The translations under genes and the position numbers were made by a program. A stretch of 64,000 nucleotides of DNA from Ramlibacter sp. (GTDB lineage Bacteria; Pseudomonadota; Gammaproteobacteria; Burkholderiales; Burkholderiaceae_C): the NCBI GenBank assembly GCA_028292245.1, contig JAQGMS010000280.1, positions 1 to 64,000 on the forward strand. Reading direction: 5' to 3'. This document shows, in pieces, positions 17,637 through 27,200 of this stretch; positions within the stretch are counted from its first letter, which is position 1, and each line of letters opens with the position of its first letter. The notes beneath the pieces are model-generated. The model ran no database searches, was not told where the DNA came from, and was given only the letters and a program-made list of their open reading frames with translations.

Positions 17637-19019
17637 ATGGCCCGACCCAAGAACGATGCGTTGATCGATCTCGCCGCAAGGCACGAGCTCACCACAGCTC
17701 TTGTGGCTCGGCTGACATGCCCCCCAGGCAAGTCACAAGCATTCCTCAGAGACACGAAAGCGCCGGGCCTCGCCGTTCGTGTGACTGCCGCGGGGGCAAA
17801 GGCATTTGTCTTCGAGTCGAAGCTGGCTAACAACACTATCCGCCGCACTATTGGCGATCCGCGAGCCTGGACATTGGCAGATGCACGCGCAGAGGCCAAC
17901 AAATTGCGCGTGTTGGTTGATGCGGGACTGGACCCGCGCGAAGTTGATCGGGAAAAAGCTGCCCAGCGTGCCGCAACCAAGGCCGCGGACGATGCAGCGC
18001 TGCGACGTCAGGTCGTTACCGGACTCGACGCTTGGCAGCGATACATAGTGGAGGGCGCAGAAATTGGGTTCACCAGCCGCGGGCGCTGGGGTGACCGGCA
18101 CATCGCCGATCACAAGGACATGGTCGACCCGGGAGGGTCCCCTTTCAAGCGACGCAAGGGAACGAGGGCCCCCGGCCCACTTCATTCGCTGCTGTCGCAA
18201 CCCTTGGCGAACATCGATTCCAGTGCGCTGGAAGCGTGGCTGCGTACCGAATCGGCCAAGCGTCCGACCCGGGCCGCGCTCGGCTTCAGGTTGTTGAAGG
18301 CATTCCTCAACTGGTGCGGCGAACACCCTGTCTTTGGCGCGATCGCCCAGGCCACAGCACACCAACCCAAGGCCGTGCGCAGACTCATCCGCAGGCAGGC
18401 GCCCAAAACTGATGCCCTGCAACGAGAGCAGCTCGCGGCCTGGTTCTCCGCTGTGCGCCAAGACCCCAACGTGCTCACGCGGACCTACTTGCAGACCCTG
18501 CTTCTCACTGGCGCCCGTAAGAATGAAATCGCGAGGTTGCGCTGGAGCGAAATTCAATTCGGATTCGGAGGCAGCATCTCCCTGCACGACAAGGTTGAAG
18601 GGACCCGCACCATTCCCATGCCCCCGTACCTCTGTAGCTTGTTCCTCTCGCTCCCAAGAAAGGGGGAACTGGTATTCGGCCCGTCGTCGATGGCGAACAA
18701 TTCTGCCCATCACCACAAGCGGGCTATCGCGAAGGCCGGCCTGCCTCACGTTTCGCTTCACGGCCTCCGCCGCAGCTTCGGCACGCTCGCCGAGTGGGTC
18801 GAGATGCCAGCCGGCATTGCGGCCCAGCTGATGGGACACAAGCCCAGCGCAACGGCGGAAAAGCACTATCGGGCCCGACCGCTGGACTTGCTGCGGGCGT
18901 GGCACGCGAAGATTGAAGCATGGATACTGGCTGAGGCCGGAATCAGCTTCAGTTTGCCCCCTGATGTCTCCGCCATTGGCGGCGCGATGAAGGACGTCTT
19001 AGCGCAAGAAGTGCAGTAG
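17637..19019 (+). CDS. int: Tyrosine recombinase/integrase of a tRNA-targeting element
   Basis: 460 residues. N-terminal arm-binding domain of the DUF4102 type (AFLRDTKAPGLAVRVTAAGAKAF, TIGDPRAWTLADARAEANKL), central core-binding region, then the catalytic domain with Arg in LLTGARKNEIARLRW, HGLRRSFGT (H-x-x-R) and Tyr nucleophile in AEKHYRARP. Starts at 17598 and 17628 are also in frame; 17637 (MARPK) is preferred, with AAGGA upstream. Sits immediately inside the tRNA-Ser fragment and should catalyse integration and excision of the island to its right. Confidence 0.93.
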   Translation: MARPKNDALIDLAARHELTTALVARLTCPPGKSQAFLRDTKAPGLAVRVTAAGAKAFVFESKLANNTIRRTIGDPRAWTLADARAEANKLRVLVDAGLDPREVDREKAAQRAATKAADDAALRRQVVTGLDAWQRYIVEGAEIGFTSRGRWGDRHIADHKDMVDPGGSPFKRRKGTRAPGPLHSLLSQPLANIDSSALEAWLRTESAKRPTRAALGFRLLKAFLNWCGEHPVFGAIAQATAHQPKAVRRLIRRQAPKTDALQREQLAAWFSAVRQDPNVLTRTYLQTLLLTGARKNEIARLRWSEIQFGFGGSISLHDKVEGTRTIPMPPYLCSLFLSLPRKGELVFGPSSMANNSAHHHKRAIAKAGLPHVSLHGLRRSFGTLAEWVEMPAGIAAQLMGHKPSATAEKHYRARPLDLLRAWHAKIEAWILAEAGISFSLPPDVSAIGGAMKDVLAQEVQ

Positions 19020-19033
19020 GAGGGGCATCTGTC

Positions 19034-19600
19034 ATGAACCGCCCCCTGCAGGGAATTGAATGGCTGACCATTGAGGAAGTAGCCAGACGGCTCAAGCTTT
19101 CAGTTGAGGACGTCTGGAGGAAACTGGAATCTGGCGATCGGGACTTCCCCGCCGGGATTCTTGCCGACATCCTAGATGGAGATGGCGAGATCCTGCGGTT
19201 CGACTACGCGCTCCTGTCCCCCGAGGGGGTTCGCCATGTCGTGGCCATCAATGGCGCCGACCGGGACCTCAAGTGGCCGATTCTGGCCGGGAACCGGACG
19301 GCGCTGGCTCGGCGGCCGCGCATGGAGATGATCAGGATTCTTTCGCCCTACCTTCCTACTCGACGCCTGCCCGACCCCGAGCGACGACTCGCCCGCCTGC
19401 GGTCCATAGGCGGAGAAGTCCACCGCAATGCGGCGGGAGGGTGGAGCATCAAGAAGATCGGGGAACTCGTCGAGCTCGAACGCTCTGAAGCCCGCGGCCG
19501 CGCCGACCCGCACACGGTACGAAGCGACCTAAGAAACGCGGCGGAAGCCGAGCACGCTGCGCAGCGAGCGGGGGGACAACTGGCTAGCTGGCATCCATAG
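19034..19600 (+). CDS. AlpA/MerR-like helix-turn-helix protein, 188 residues
   Basis: The N-terminus reads WLTIEEVARRLKLSVEDVWRKL (residues 10-31), a typical winged-helix excisionase/AlpA DNA-recognition segment. A short beta wing and a basic region follow (RPRMEMIRILSPYLPTRRLP). The remainder is charged and helical with no recognised domain. It follows the integrase by 14 bp, in the position of a directionality factor or element regulator. Confidence 0.65.
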   Translation: MNRPLQGIEWLTIEEVARRLKLSVEDVWRKLESGDRDFPAGILADILDGDGEILRFDYALLSPEGVRHVVAINGADRDLKWPILAGNRTALARRPRMEMIRILSPYLPTRRLPDPERRLARLRSIGGEVHRNAAGGWSIKKIGELVELERSEARGRADPHTVRSDLRNAAEAEHAAQRAGGQLASWHP

Positions 19601-19731
19601 CCGCGTTCCTGGCCGGGGCGCCCTCTCTGATTTCAGCAGTAGCGCCGCCAGGCAACAGGGTCCCTCGTTTTTCCCTTTCGGTCCCTCGGCGGCAAATTGC
19701 CGCGATCAACACACCTGACCGAGGAACCCCA

Positions 19732-19944
19732 TTGAAAGACGTAGTTCAACCCCCGCACTCGCTTGAGGACGAACGTCGCGCGACCTGCAGTACGGCCGAG
19801 GCAGCCGCGCACTTGGGACGCGCACCCCAGACGCTGCGGGTCTGGGCGATGAAAGGGGCCGGCCCCCTCACGCCGTTGAGGATCAACGGAAGACTGGCCT
19901 GGCGCATCGCCGACCTCCGGCGGCTGGTGGGCTTGGCGCCCTAG
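19732..19944 (+). CDS. Small AlpA/excisionase-like DNA-binding protein
   Basis: 70 residues from a TTG start with GAGG 7 bp upstream. The helix-turn-helix is CSTAEAAAHLGRAPQTLRVWA with a following wing (LTPLRINGRLAWRIADLRRL), the pattern of MerR/excisionase-like regulators in mobile elements. Probably controls integrase directionality or the element's operon. Confidence 0.7.
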   Translation: MKDVVQPPHSLEDERRATCSTAEAAAHLGRAPQTLRVWAMKGAGPLTPLRINGRLAWRIADLRRLVGLAP

Positions 19945-19965
19945 TCCCTTTGCAGAAAGTCAAAC

Positions 19966-20478
19966 ATGTCTAACGGGCGGAACAAAGTCGGCAAGCGAAA
20001 TCGTCACACGTGGGATGGGTACGAATTCGCCCTCATCCCCCATGTCGTCATCGACAGCGCGGCGTATATGCAGCTCACGTGGCAGGCACGCGCCCTGCTC
20101 GTCGAACTGGCGAGGCAATTCACGGGGCACAACAACGGCAAACTGCTCCTGACGCGCAAATACATGGAAGTGCGCGGCTGGTACTCGGCTGGACAGGTCG
20201 CAAAGGCGAAGTCTCAACTCGAGACCCTGGGGTTCATTCACGAAACGGTGAAGGGATGCCGTCCGAACAAGGCAAGCTGGTATGCGTTGACATGGCAGCC
20301 TCTCGCACCGGATACCGCATATGACGCCGGCGCATTCAACCTCTTCCGTCGCGGCGCGTACCGCGACATGAACCAGCAAAGCACTGCCCTTATTCCGGCA
20401 GACAGAGCAAAACGAAGGGAAAGTGCGCCGCCGCGCGGACCCGTTCCCAAGTCGCTGACCCGCCACGCGGAGCAATAG
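19966..20478 (+). CDS. Rep-like winged-helix protein of the mobile element
   Basis: 170 residues. The segment LTWQARALLVELARQFTGHNNGKLLLTRKYM followed by SAGQVAKAKSQLETLGFIHETVKG has the layout of a winged-helix replication-initiator/phage HTH domain: a helix pair, recognition helix and a strand-turn-strand wing. The tail is basic and disordered. It follows the excisionase-like gene by 21 bp. Role in element replication is inferred from layout and context; no origin repeats were seen. Confidence 0.55.
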   Translation: MSNGRNKVGKRNRHTWDGYEFALIPHVVIDSAAYMQLTWQARALLVELARQFTGHNNGKLLLTRKYMEVRGWYSAGQVAKAKSQLETLGFIHETVKGCRPNKASWYALTWQPLAPDTAYDAGAFNLFRRGAYRDMNQQSTALIPADRAKRRESAPPRGPVPKSLTRHAEQ

Positions 20479-20700
20479 GCATCCCCTGGCGGCAATTCTC
20501 TGTTCCGTGGTGCAGGCACCTTCTAGATGTGCCATCTCCGATAGCAAGGACGAGAACGAGACATCTGTGACCGTCTGGCAGCAGCACCTTGGGAAACAAC
20601 AAGAAGCCGTATGGGCGAGGCGGCATTGCCGCCTCCGTCGCAGCTCGACGGGAAAGCGAGGATGAGGCGCGGTACAGAGGTAAGCGAGCGTTGCTTGACA

Positions 20701-21336
20701 CTATGGTGCGCGTCCGCCAGCAATCGCCGCCAACGCTTCGTCACTCAAGTTCTCCAGGTCGCCGGCATTGAACGGGACGTCCAACCCCCAAGCCTTTCGT
20801 TCCCCGGCCTGCTGGATAGCAGTGATCTCGGCCATGATCTTGACTTGGCGTAGGCGTTCGGAGCAGCGCACCGGGTCGGTCACGCGCAGTGATACCGCTT
20901 CGTTCCGGAGCACGGCGACGTTCACCCACTCTTGCCGGTGGCGCTTGTTGGTGTCCGCGCGCTTGTCGATGTCGGCCTCCCGCGCAGCAACTGCGTATGC
21001 AGCGGGCGAAGGCGACCTGACACCGTCAGGCGCAGGAGGACTCGCGCTGTCAGGCGCGGGGGGAATCGCGTCAGGCAAGCCCTCGGGTTGAGGGACATGA
21101 GCGGCGCTCATCTGCCGGTCGGCGCGGCGCTGGGCCGCGGCATTGATGCCGTTCAAGCTGCCACGCCGCTGCCAGCACTCGCGCTTGGCGCGTTCATGAA
21201 CGGATTGCCTCCGGGGCGCGCTGAAGTCGTACTTCTTGGCGGCGCGGGCGGCCGCGACATCGAAGGACGGCTCGTCAGGGTCGTATTCCCAAACAATTCG
21301 GATGGATTGCCACTGCTCTGGTGTAAGTCTTGCCAT
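20701..21336 (-). CDS. Terminase small subunit-like phage protein
   Basis: 211 residues beginning MARLTPEQWQSIRIVWEYDPDEPSF, an N-terminal helix-turn-helix-like region (DVAAARAAKKYDFSAPRRQSVHERAKRECW) as in small terminase subunits. A Pro/Ser-rich linker follows, then a helical C-terminal part with DPVRCSERLRQVKIMAEITAIQQAGERKAW. Encoded on the strand opposite to the integrase genes. No large terminase or structural phage gene is present, so it may be a satellite or remnant packaging gene. Family assignment is by resemblance only. Confidence 0.5.
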   Translation of the reverse strand: MARLTPEQWQSIRIVWEYDPDEPSFDVAAARAAKKYDFSAPRRQSVHERAKRECWQRRGSLNGINAAAQRRADRQMSAAHVPQPEGLPDAIPPAPDSASPPAPDGVRSPSPAAYAVAAREADIDKRADTNKRHRQEWVNVAVLRNEAVSLRVTDPVRCSERLRQVKIMAEITAIQQAGERKAWGLDVPFNAGDLENLSDEALAAIAGGRAP

Positions 21337-21539
21337 GGTCGTTCACATGAAGAGTTCTCGCAGCATGTCGTCCCGACGGCCCAAATTACTGGGGGGCAGA
21401 CGCGCGAGCGCAAGCCCGGTCGTGATTCGAGGATGGGCGCGGGGCGCACTCATTGCCCCATTTCAGGCAGCCATGCGGCGATTTTTCCGAGCCGCGCGTC
21501 TTGCCCCAATCCAATCTCCGTAGCCCACAAGGAAATTCA

Positions 21540-21797
21540 ATGAAAGACCTAACCGTCCCCACCATCGAGAAAGTGCCTTCCCCCGCAGGTTTCAAAGGTG
21601 AGAGCGGTCTGCATGCCATTCTGGTTGATGCACTCGAAAAAGAGCTCCAACACTGCTCGCGCCGTGCAGACCGCATCTACACCATTTGCAAAAAATACGG
21701 CTTGTCGAAAAAGCAAGTCCTCAAGATCTCGCCCGCCTGTCAAGAGGAGAAGAGGCTGACTGAGGTCTTGCGCAAGGCAAGGGCTAAGACGTGCTGA
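21540..21797 (+). CDS. Hypothetical protein, 85 residues
   Basis: Begins MKDLTVPTIEKVPSPAGFKGESGLH. The second half is a basic helical segment with a helix-turn-helix-like outline (ADRIYTICKKYGLSKKQVLKISP). Preceded by AAGGAAATTCA, a weak Shine-Dalgarno. No family recognised; its place among the element's regulatory genes suggests a small DNA-binding or accessory protein. Confidence 0.5.
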   Translation: MKDLTVPTIEKVPSPAGFKGESGLHAILVDALEKELQHCSRRADRIYTICKKYGLSKKQVLKISPACQEEKRLTEVLRKARAKTC

Positions 21798-22101
21798 CCT
21801 CGCCCTAGTCGGCTGGCAGCTGCATCTGCGCGTGCAACCGTCGCTTCAGAAAACTGCTCTCTCTCGACGTTCGACCTGAACCCGGCGGCCACGCATCGGC
21901 GATTTCCCGTTAGTCGCGCCTCTAAGCGGGGGGTATTTCGCCCTCGGCGCCCGTGTTGATGTGGCGCAGAGCCGCTTTGCACATTCACGGCCGGCTCAGC
22001 CTCCCCATGCCGACTCCGGCCAGAAGGTAGGTCAGCCCATGCTCGCAATCAGTCCTAAACTCCTGAGTCCGTCCACGCGACGCAATTGTGGAGGAATACT
22101 T
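21798..22101. other. Intergenic gap inside the element
   Basis: About 300 bp with no supported gene. The in-frame upstream extension of the next gene (from 21961) lacks a ribosome-binding site. No repeat or RNA motif recognised. Confidence 0.4.
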
Positions 22102-22836
22102 GTGACGACGCCTACCCCAATTTGGCAGCTTCAACTCACTGGTGACTCATCAGATCTTGAGCACTTGTCCGAAAACCTTAGCTCGGGCTCCCTTAGAGTG
22201 CTTAAGGATTTGCAAGGCTATGTCCTGGAGTCTCAGAATTTCGCGTCCTGCAATAGTTCGGAGCAGGTCTTGGAGAAGTCAAGGGAACATCTTGCGATTC
22301 TTAGCGGCATTTTGATGGCCGCGCGGCAGGCTCCGCGCGCGCTCGGCGCTGGCGCTGTCATTCTGAAAAACACAGACGGATCGGGCCAGATTTTCATGTC
22401 TTTCCACGAAGAACTTCACGCGCGAGACTTTGTCGATGCGGTGGTGATAGACAGTCAAGGGATAAAGGTCGCACCGCCCCGCCATGTCGCGCGCTCTGTC
22501 GTACTGCTCCAGCTCGCGCTCTCAGATCCGGCTGTCGCGAAGGTGCTTCGACTGTTGGCGTCGCCTGACCGAAGAACCTGGGTTGGTTTGTACAGGCTCC
22601 ACGAAGTCATACTCGAAGAAATAGGTGGTGAGAAGCAATTGGAGCGGCTCGGGTGGGGGTCCAAGACGGACCTCCGAAGATTCAAGCACTCTGCCAATTC
22701 CGTAGCGGTGGCCGGAGACTCGGCCCGGCACGGCACCGAGCAAAGTGATGCACCGAAAAATCCGATGACGCTTGATGAGGCTGACGCGTACTGCGGCTAT
22801 GTGCTGCAGGCTTGGTTAACATCAAAGGGCGCTTAA
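22102..22836 (+). CDS. Hypothetical protein of the defence-like cargo, 244 residues
   Basis: Start is a GTG with GGAGG about 7 bp upstream, giving MTTPTPIWQLQLTGDSSDLEHL. Soluble, no signal peptide. The N-terminal half is of mixed alpha/beta character; the C-terminal half includes SDPAVAKVLRLLASPDRRTWVGLYRLHEVI and LERLGWGSKTDLRRFKHSANSV, helices that resemble hypothetical proteins of mobile islands. No catalytic motif recognised. It precedes the GNAT/PIN-like pair on the same strand with a 62 bp gap. Confidence 0.6.
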   Translation: MTTPTPIWQLQLTGDSSDLEHLSENLSSGSLRVLKDLQGYVLESQNFASCNSSEQVLEKSREHLAILSGILMAARQAPRALGAGAVILKNTDGSGQIFMSFHEELHARDFVDAVVIDSQGIKVAPPRHVARSVVLLQLALSDPAVAKVLRLLASPDRRTWVGLYRLHEVILEEIGGEKQLERLGWGSKTDLRRFKHSANSVAVAGDSARHGTEQSDAPKNPMTLDEADAYCGYVLQAWLTSKGA

Positions 22837-22898
22837 ACATCGAGGGCTCTCATATTTGCGGTGCCTAACGAACTCCGCTTCGGAAAGGACGTTGCCCG

Positions 22899-23435
22899 GT
22901 GGATTTCTTCGTCGAACTGCGTGAACCCAGCGCCTGCAGCGCTCCCGATCTCGACCGCTTCAAACGTCTGGTTCGCAAGGGAGAAGAGGTCCGTCTTCAA
23001 ACCCTGGACAGCTTGGTTTCGCACGCGCTAGTCTTGGCCCTTGTTCGTGTGGGCGCAGAAGAGGCTGCGGTTGGGGCGCTCAAACGCCCCAATCCCCTTT
23101 ATCGGAAGAAGGTATTCGCTAAGGCTGGCGTGGCCGATCCGGAGCGCTTTGGACACGAGCTAGGCTGGGTGTACGTCGAAGAAGCCTTCCGTGGGCGAGG
23201 CATTGCTCCTGCCATCGTGGGGGCGCTCGTGGCCCACCTGCCGCAAGCCTCGGCCTATGCGACGTCGCTGGAAGTCAACCTGCCCATGCACCGCGCATTG
23301 GAGTTGCACGGGTTCGCGCGCGCCGGAAAGCCTTACGCCTCCACCCGGCCGAACAAGATGCTGCTACTGTTTCTCAGGACGTCTGTAGATGACGTGTATT
23401 CAGAGGCGGCCGTGACGCCGAAGGAATTCACGTGA
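22899..23435 (+). CDS. GNAT-family N-acetyltransferase
   Basis: 178 residues from a GTG. The acetyl-CoA binding motif A is LGWVYVEEAFRGRGIAPAIVGALVAH (R/Q-x-x-G-x-G/A equivalent RGRGIA), with flanking strands ALVRVGAEEAAVGALKR and TSLEVNLPMHRALELHGFAR. The last four bases overlap the start of the PIN-like gene (GTGA), so the two are translationally coupled. GNAT enzymes occur as toxins, as antitoxin partners and as modifiers. Here the overlap with a putative nuclease suggests a functional pair. Confidence 0.82.
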   Translation: MDFFVELREPSACSAPDLDRFKRLVRKGEEVRLQTLDSLVSHALVLALVRVGAEEAAVGALKRPNPLYRKKVFAKAGVADPERFGHELGWVYVEEAFRGRGIAPAIVGALVAHLPQASAYATSLEVNLPMHRALELHGFARAGKPYASTRPNKMLLLFLRTSVDDVYSEAAVTPKEFT

Positions 23436-24244
23436 AACCAGCCGTGGTCCTGGACAAGAACTACCTGCAGGGCAGTCGCAAGCAGGACATCCTCGCGCTG
23501 TCCCAAACTCATCAGCTAGTGATGTCGGGCGCGTTATTTTACGAACTGATCACGACATCGGAGCTGCAACGCCGCCGCTGCTTTGGCAAGCTTCCAGCTA
23601 CTGAAAATCCGGTCGAATTGGTCGACCATGTTGGAGAGCTTCTTCGACGTGAGTTGAAGACCGGCGAGCCTTGCGGAAAGCCATCAGCCAACTCCCTCGG
23701 GATCCGCTTCAGGTTCAATCCTGGCTTGGTTGAAGATGGCTATCAGCTGCCTGAATCGGCACTAGAAGCATTGCGCGATGAAGCAGTGGGCCTGGCCGCG
23801 GAGAGTGAACGACTCCTTCAGCTGTCCGAGACGATTCCTTCTTTGTTTACAGGGCTGCTAGCGGGGAACACTGAGATTCGCCAGCAACAACGCGTTAACG
23901 CCGAGGCCGCCATCGCCGACGTCAGTCAGATCATGACGTTCTATCGCGGGCTGGCGTCCCCGGATCCACGCTCGCCCTTCCCAAGCGCCGACATTGTTGG
24001 ACCGGAATGGGGACACATACGATGGGTTCAGATTCAAATGCTCTTTGCCCTTGATCTGCACCTGCGCTATCAAGGGTGCGTCCGAACGGAGCTTACCGAC
24101 AAGGTCCAGGAACGCCTGGAACACGATGTCCACGACGCACAGCATCTAGCCCTTGGCGTGCTCGAAGGCGCGTTCGCAACGCGAGAGAAGAAGCTTGTTC
24201 GCTGGTGGCGGTTGCTTCGGCCTGATGGTGTGCTGTTCGAGTAG
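23432..24244 (+). CDS. PIN-like domain protein coupled to the GNAT gene
   Basis: 270 residues. The N-terminus AVVLDKNYLQGS (D8) leads to a strand and MSGALFYELITT (E38), the first two acidic positions of PIN-like nucleases. The C-terminal part VQERLEHDVHDAQHLALGVLEGAFATREKK supplies further acids and the terminal strand. Between them is a long helical insert. Starts with GTG inside the GNAT stop. Proposed role: RNA or DNA cleavage in a toxin-antitoxin or antiphage module. The family call rests on motif layout, shared with the protein at 29938. Confidence 0.55.
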   Translation: MKPAVVLDKNYLQGSRKQDILALSQTHQLVMSGALFYELITTSELQRRRCFGKLPATENPVELVDHVGELLRRELKTGEPCGKPSANSLGIRFRFNPGLVEDGYQLPESALEALRDEAVGLAAESERLLQLSETIPSLFTGLLAGNTEIRQQQRVNAEAAIADVSQIMTFYRGLASPDPRSPFPSADIVGPEWGHIRWVQIQMLFALDLHLRYQGCVRTELTDKVQERLEHDVHDAQHLALGVLEGAFATREKKLVRWWRLLRPDGVLFE

Positions 24245-24276
24245 CGCGCCACATAACCGCATGTGCGCCGCAAGAG

Positions 24277-27200
24277 TTACTCAAAGCGCATCCATTGCGT
24301 TGGTGTGGTCCACATGAAAAGCTGTCCGTCGAGCTGATGCCCACCCTTCTTTTCGTGATCTTCCATCGAGCGACGCAGGTCGTCCTTGTTTGCTTCGAAA
24401 TGTAGGAGTTTCAGGCGAGAGAGTGGGTCGCCTTCACGAAGTGCCGCCAAGTCTTCCCCTATGGTGAGCCAAGCCCGTCGATCCGCGCAGGACGCGAATA
24501 CGGTCCAAGCCGAGTACGCCTCTTCCACAGTCGTGGCCGCGATGAAGTTTGCCCACCAGTGTCGAAAGAGCGCATATCTGTTGCCCCAAACGGACTTCAA
24601 GCGCCGTAGAACCTCCCAAGAAGTCTGAGATGGCCCCGTCGGCCAGATCATCTGGTTCACGGCGAACTCCGCGGAGAACGCGTCAAGTATGAGCGCGCGC
24701 TTGCGATGCCAGAGATGGGGGGAGGACAGATCACGCTCTATGATCTGTTGGAGCCACGCCCTGCCGTTTCCGGCGAGCGCGGCGAGGACTAGCTCGAAGA
24801 GATCAAGATCCGTGTTGCAGTTTTCAATTGATAGAACCTCTTGGCGCAGGGCGTTCACATCCGATGAGTCGGGGACCCGAAACAGCATGAGCACAAGTTC
24901 ATTTACGCCTGCGACGCCGCGATAGGACACCATCATGAAGCGGTTCAAGCTGCGCCACAAGGAAGCTCCAACGGACGGCTCCAATTCCAGCAATGCCTCG
25001 CAAAGACTGACGAAAAGCCCATCTGAAAAGGCCACTCGCCTGCGAAAGGCGCGGCCACCTTCTTCCATGCCTTCCAACCACGTCCCGACGATGGTGCGCG
25101 CATGTTGGACCACGATCCGAGCATCCTCAAGACTGATGTCGGCAAGCAAGAGGCTTGCACCCGCTGCACGGGCCTGCGCCACGGCAGCAACAGCCTTGCG
25201 CACCGTCTCTTGCAGGGCCTCGGCCGTGGCTTCGTCGTCCCAAACATGCGAAGTTCGCCTAGGCTTGACCGAATATCTCGACTTTCCGTCGGGGTCGTTG
25301 CGCGCTACAGAAAAGTCCGCCTCCACTTTGGGAAACTCCAGTGGAGGATCGATTGCCGCGCCGAGAATGGTGGCGGCCAGCTGGATGTCGTCAGCATTCC
25401 CGCCCTTTGCTCTTGCCACACGGATCAAGTCGGCCGGCCCAATCCGGTCAGCAATGTTGCTGAACGGTTGGGTTGGCGTGCCGCTGGCAAGCGCAGTCGC
25501 ACCGTCTCGATTCATCCAACCTTTGCTGGTCGGCTCCCAGTGCCACCCCGTGAGCCAAAGGTGTTCGCCCAGAGCGACCGGTGCCGCCTTGGCGAGGCCA
25601 ACGAAAGCCAGGTTGCGGAGATCGTGGTCTGCAGACTCAGTGAACTGAAGCAAGTTCTGCAGCGTGTCATCCGGTGGTCGCGTAGCCAACATTGCCAAAT
25701 AGGCAAAGACCGCTTCGATCGCGTGCCGGTCGCTCGTGCCGCGCTGATTTATAAACTCCCCGAGGGCTCCAGCTGGCATTTGCTTCATAGCCTGAAGCAG
25801 GGGAATTGGAAAGTATCCGAGACCGTGATCCGCGAGCAACGCAAGCTGTTCAAGTGGTGGCGCGTGCAGCAGCTCGAACTTAAGCATTTCCGCGGCAATG
25901 AAGTGCTCATGATTGGCGTCGGAGTCTGGCCCCGCGTTGCGCATTGACAAGGCCGCGGCTGCCTCTTCAGGCCCCACCAACAGAACTAGCTTCCGCGCAG
26001 CGACGGCCGCCATGTATCGCTGGTCCCCACGACGCGATAGGTATTCTCGGAGGAGGCGTCGCGCCACATGAATGTGCTCTTCCGGCTCAAACCGCGCCAA
26101 TGCCGGTTCAAGCACGTCAAGGTCATAGTCCTCGCGCGAGTGTGAGCGCTGCGCGTGGATTTTTGGCAAATCCAATTCGTATGCGGCCGCTCGGAGCTCC
26201 CTCAAGAGATCGACCGACGGCACTACCTTAGGATCGGCAAGGAAGTTGGAGGTGCGATTGATGCGGTAACCCAGGGCCGCGTCCGTGCGGCTCAGCGCCA
26301 ATCCGACGTGCCGATACTCCAAAGGGTACAAACTGGCTCCTGGATCAGCCAAGTAAGCGGATTCGTAGGCGACCTCTTCTCGCTCAGCTGGCGCTATTGC
26401 TATTCCAGCCTGCTCATCCTCTTCCGTCCCGCACATCCAGAGCAGTAGTGTGGCAACCTTGCTCGGTAGCACTGAGTTCAACGGTGGCGCCGCTTGGACT
26501 GCCTGTATCGACTTCGCACCGCGGCGCAGTTTCATGCGGGTTTCCTCGGCATCGACTTCATTGAGTAGCACTAGCCACTTCAACCCCTGCCAGTGGGGAT
26601 CGTGCCACTCTAATGAACTCGCAACTGCAGCCCGCAAGAGTAGCTCCACTGCATCGGCAAGCGGGCCAGGCTTCAACACCGATGCCGTTAGCGACCCAAA
26701 GTCCGCATGCTCCGTTGGCACGACCGAAATTTCGTGGCCAAGCGCCAGAACTCGCCCCACCTCGTCTCTGCCAACCATGCTTCGCAGGTGGGAGAGCTGC
26801 GCTCCCCGCGACCCGTCAGTCTTAACTGACTCTTCTCTGCGCCGCCCATACACTATCGAATTCCACGCCCGCAGTCGCGACAGGATGTCGTTGCGCGCCG
26901 CGGAAGTACTGGGCACCGCTCTCAATGCGTCTGAAGCGAGTTCCAGCGCCGGGGAGCGGCTAAACGGCCCCTCCTCCTCGAGGATGTCCAAGAGAAGATT
27001 GGCGAGAGCCGGCGATTGGGCAGCCAAATCACGCCGCGAACGCTCCGGAAACGTCTGGCACCGTAGCCATTCATTGAGGATCGCAGGCAGCAGCCTTCCT
27101 GCCAATTGACCTTTCGCCAAACACAACGCTACAGCGGCGTCCAGGATATCGGCCACTTCGTCGATGCCTCTCACTGTGTCCAACCATCCCAGGAGGGCTT

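Noticed and set aside
17733..18905. 390-codon minus-strand frame opposite the integrase
   Set aside because: The + strand integrase has all catalytic motifs; the opposite frame is a shadow.
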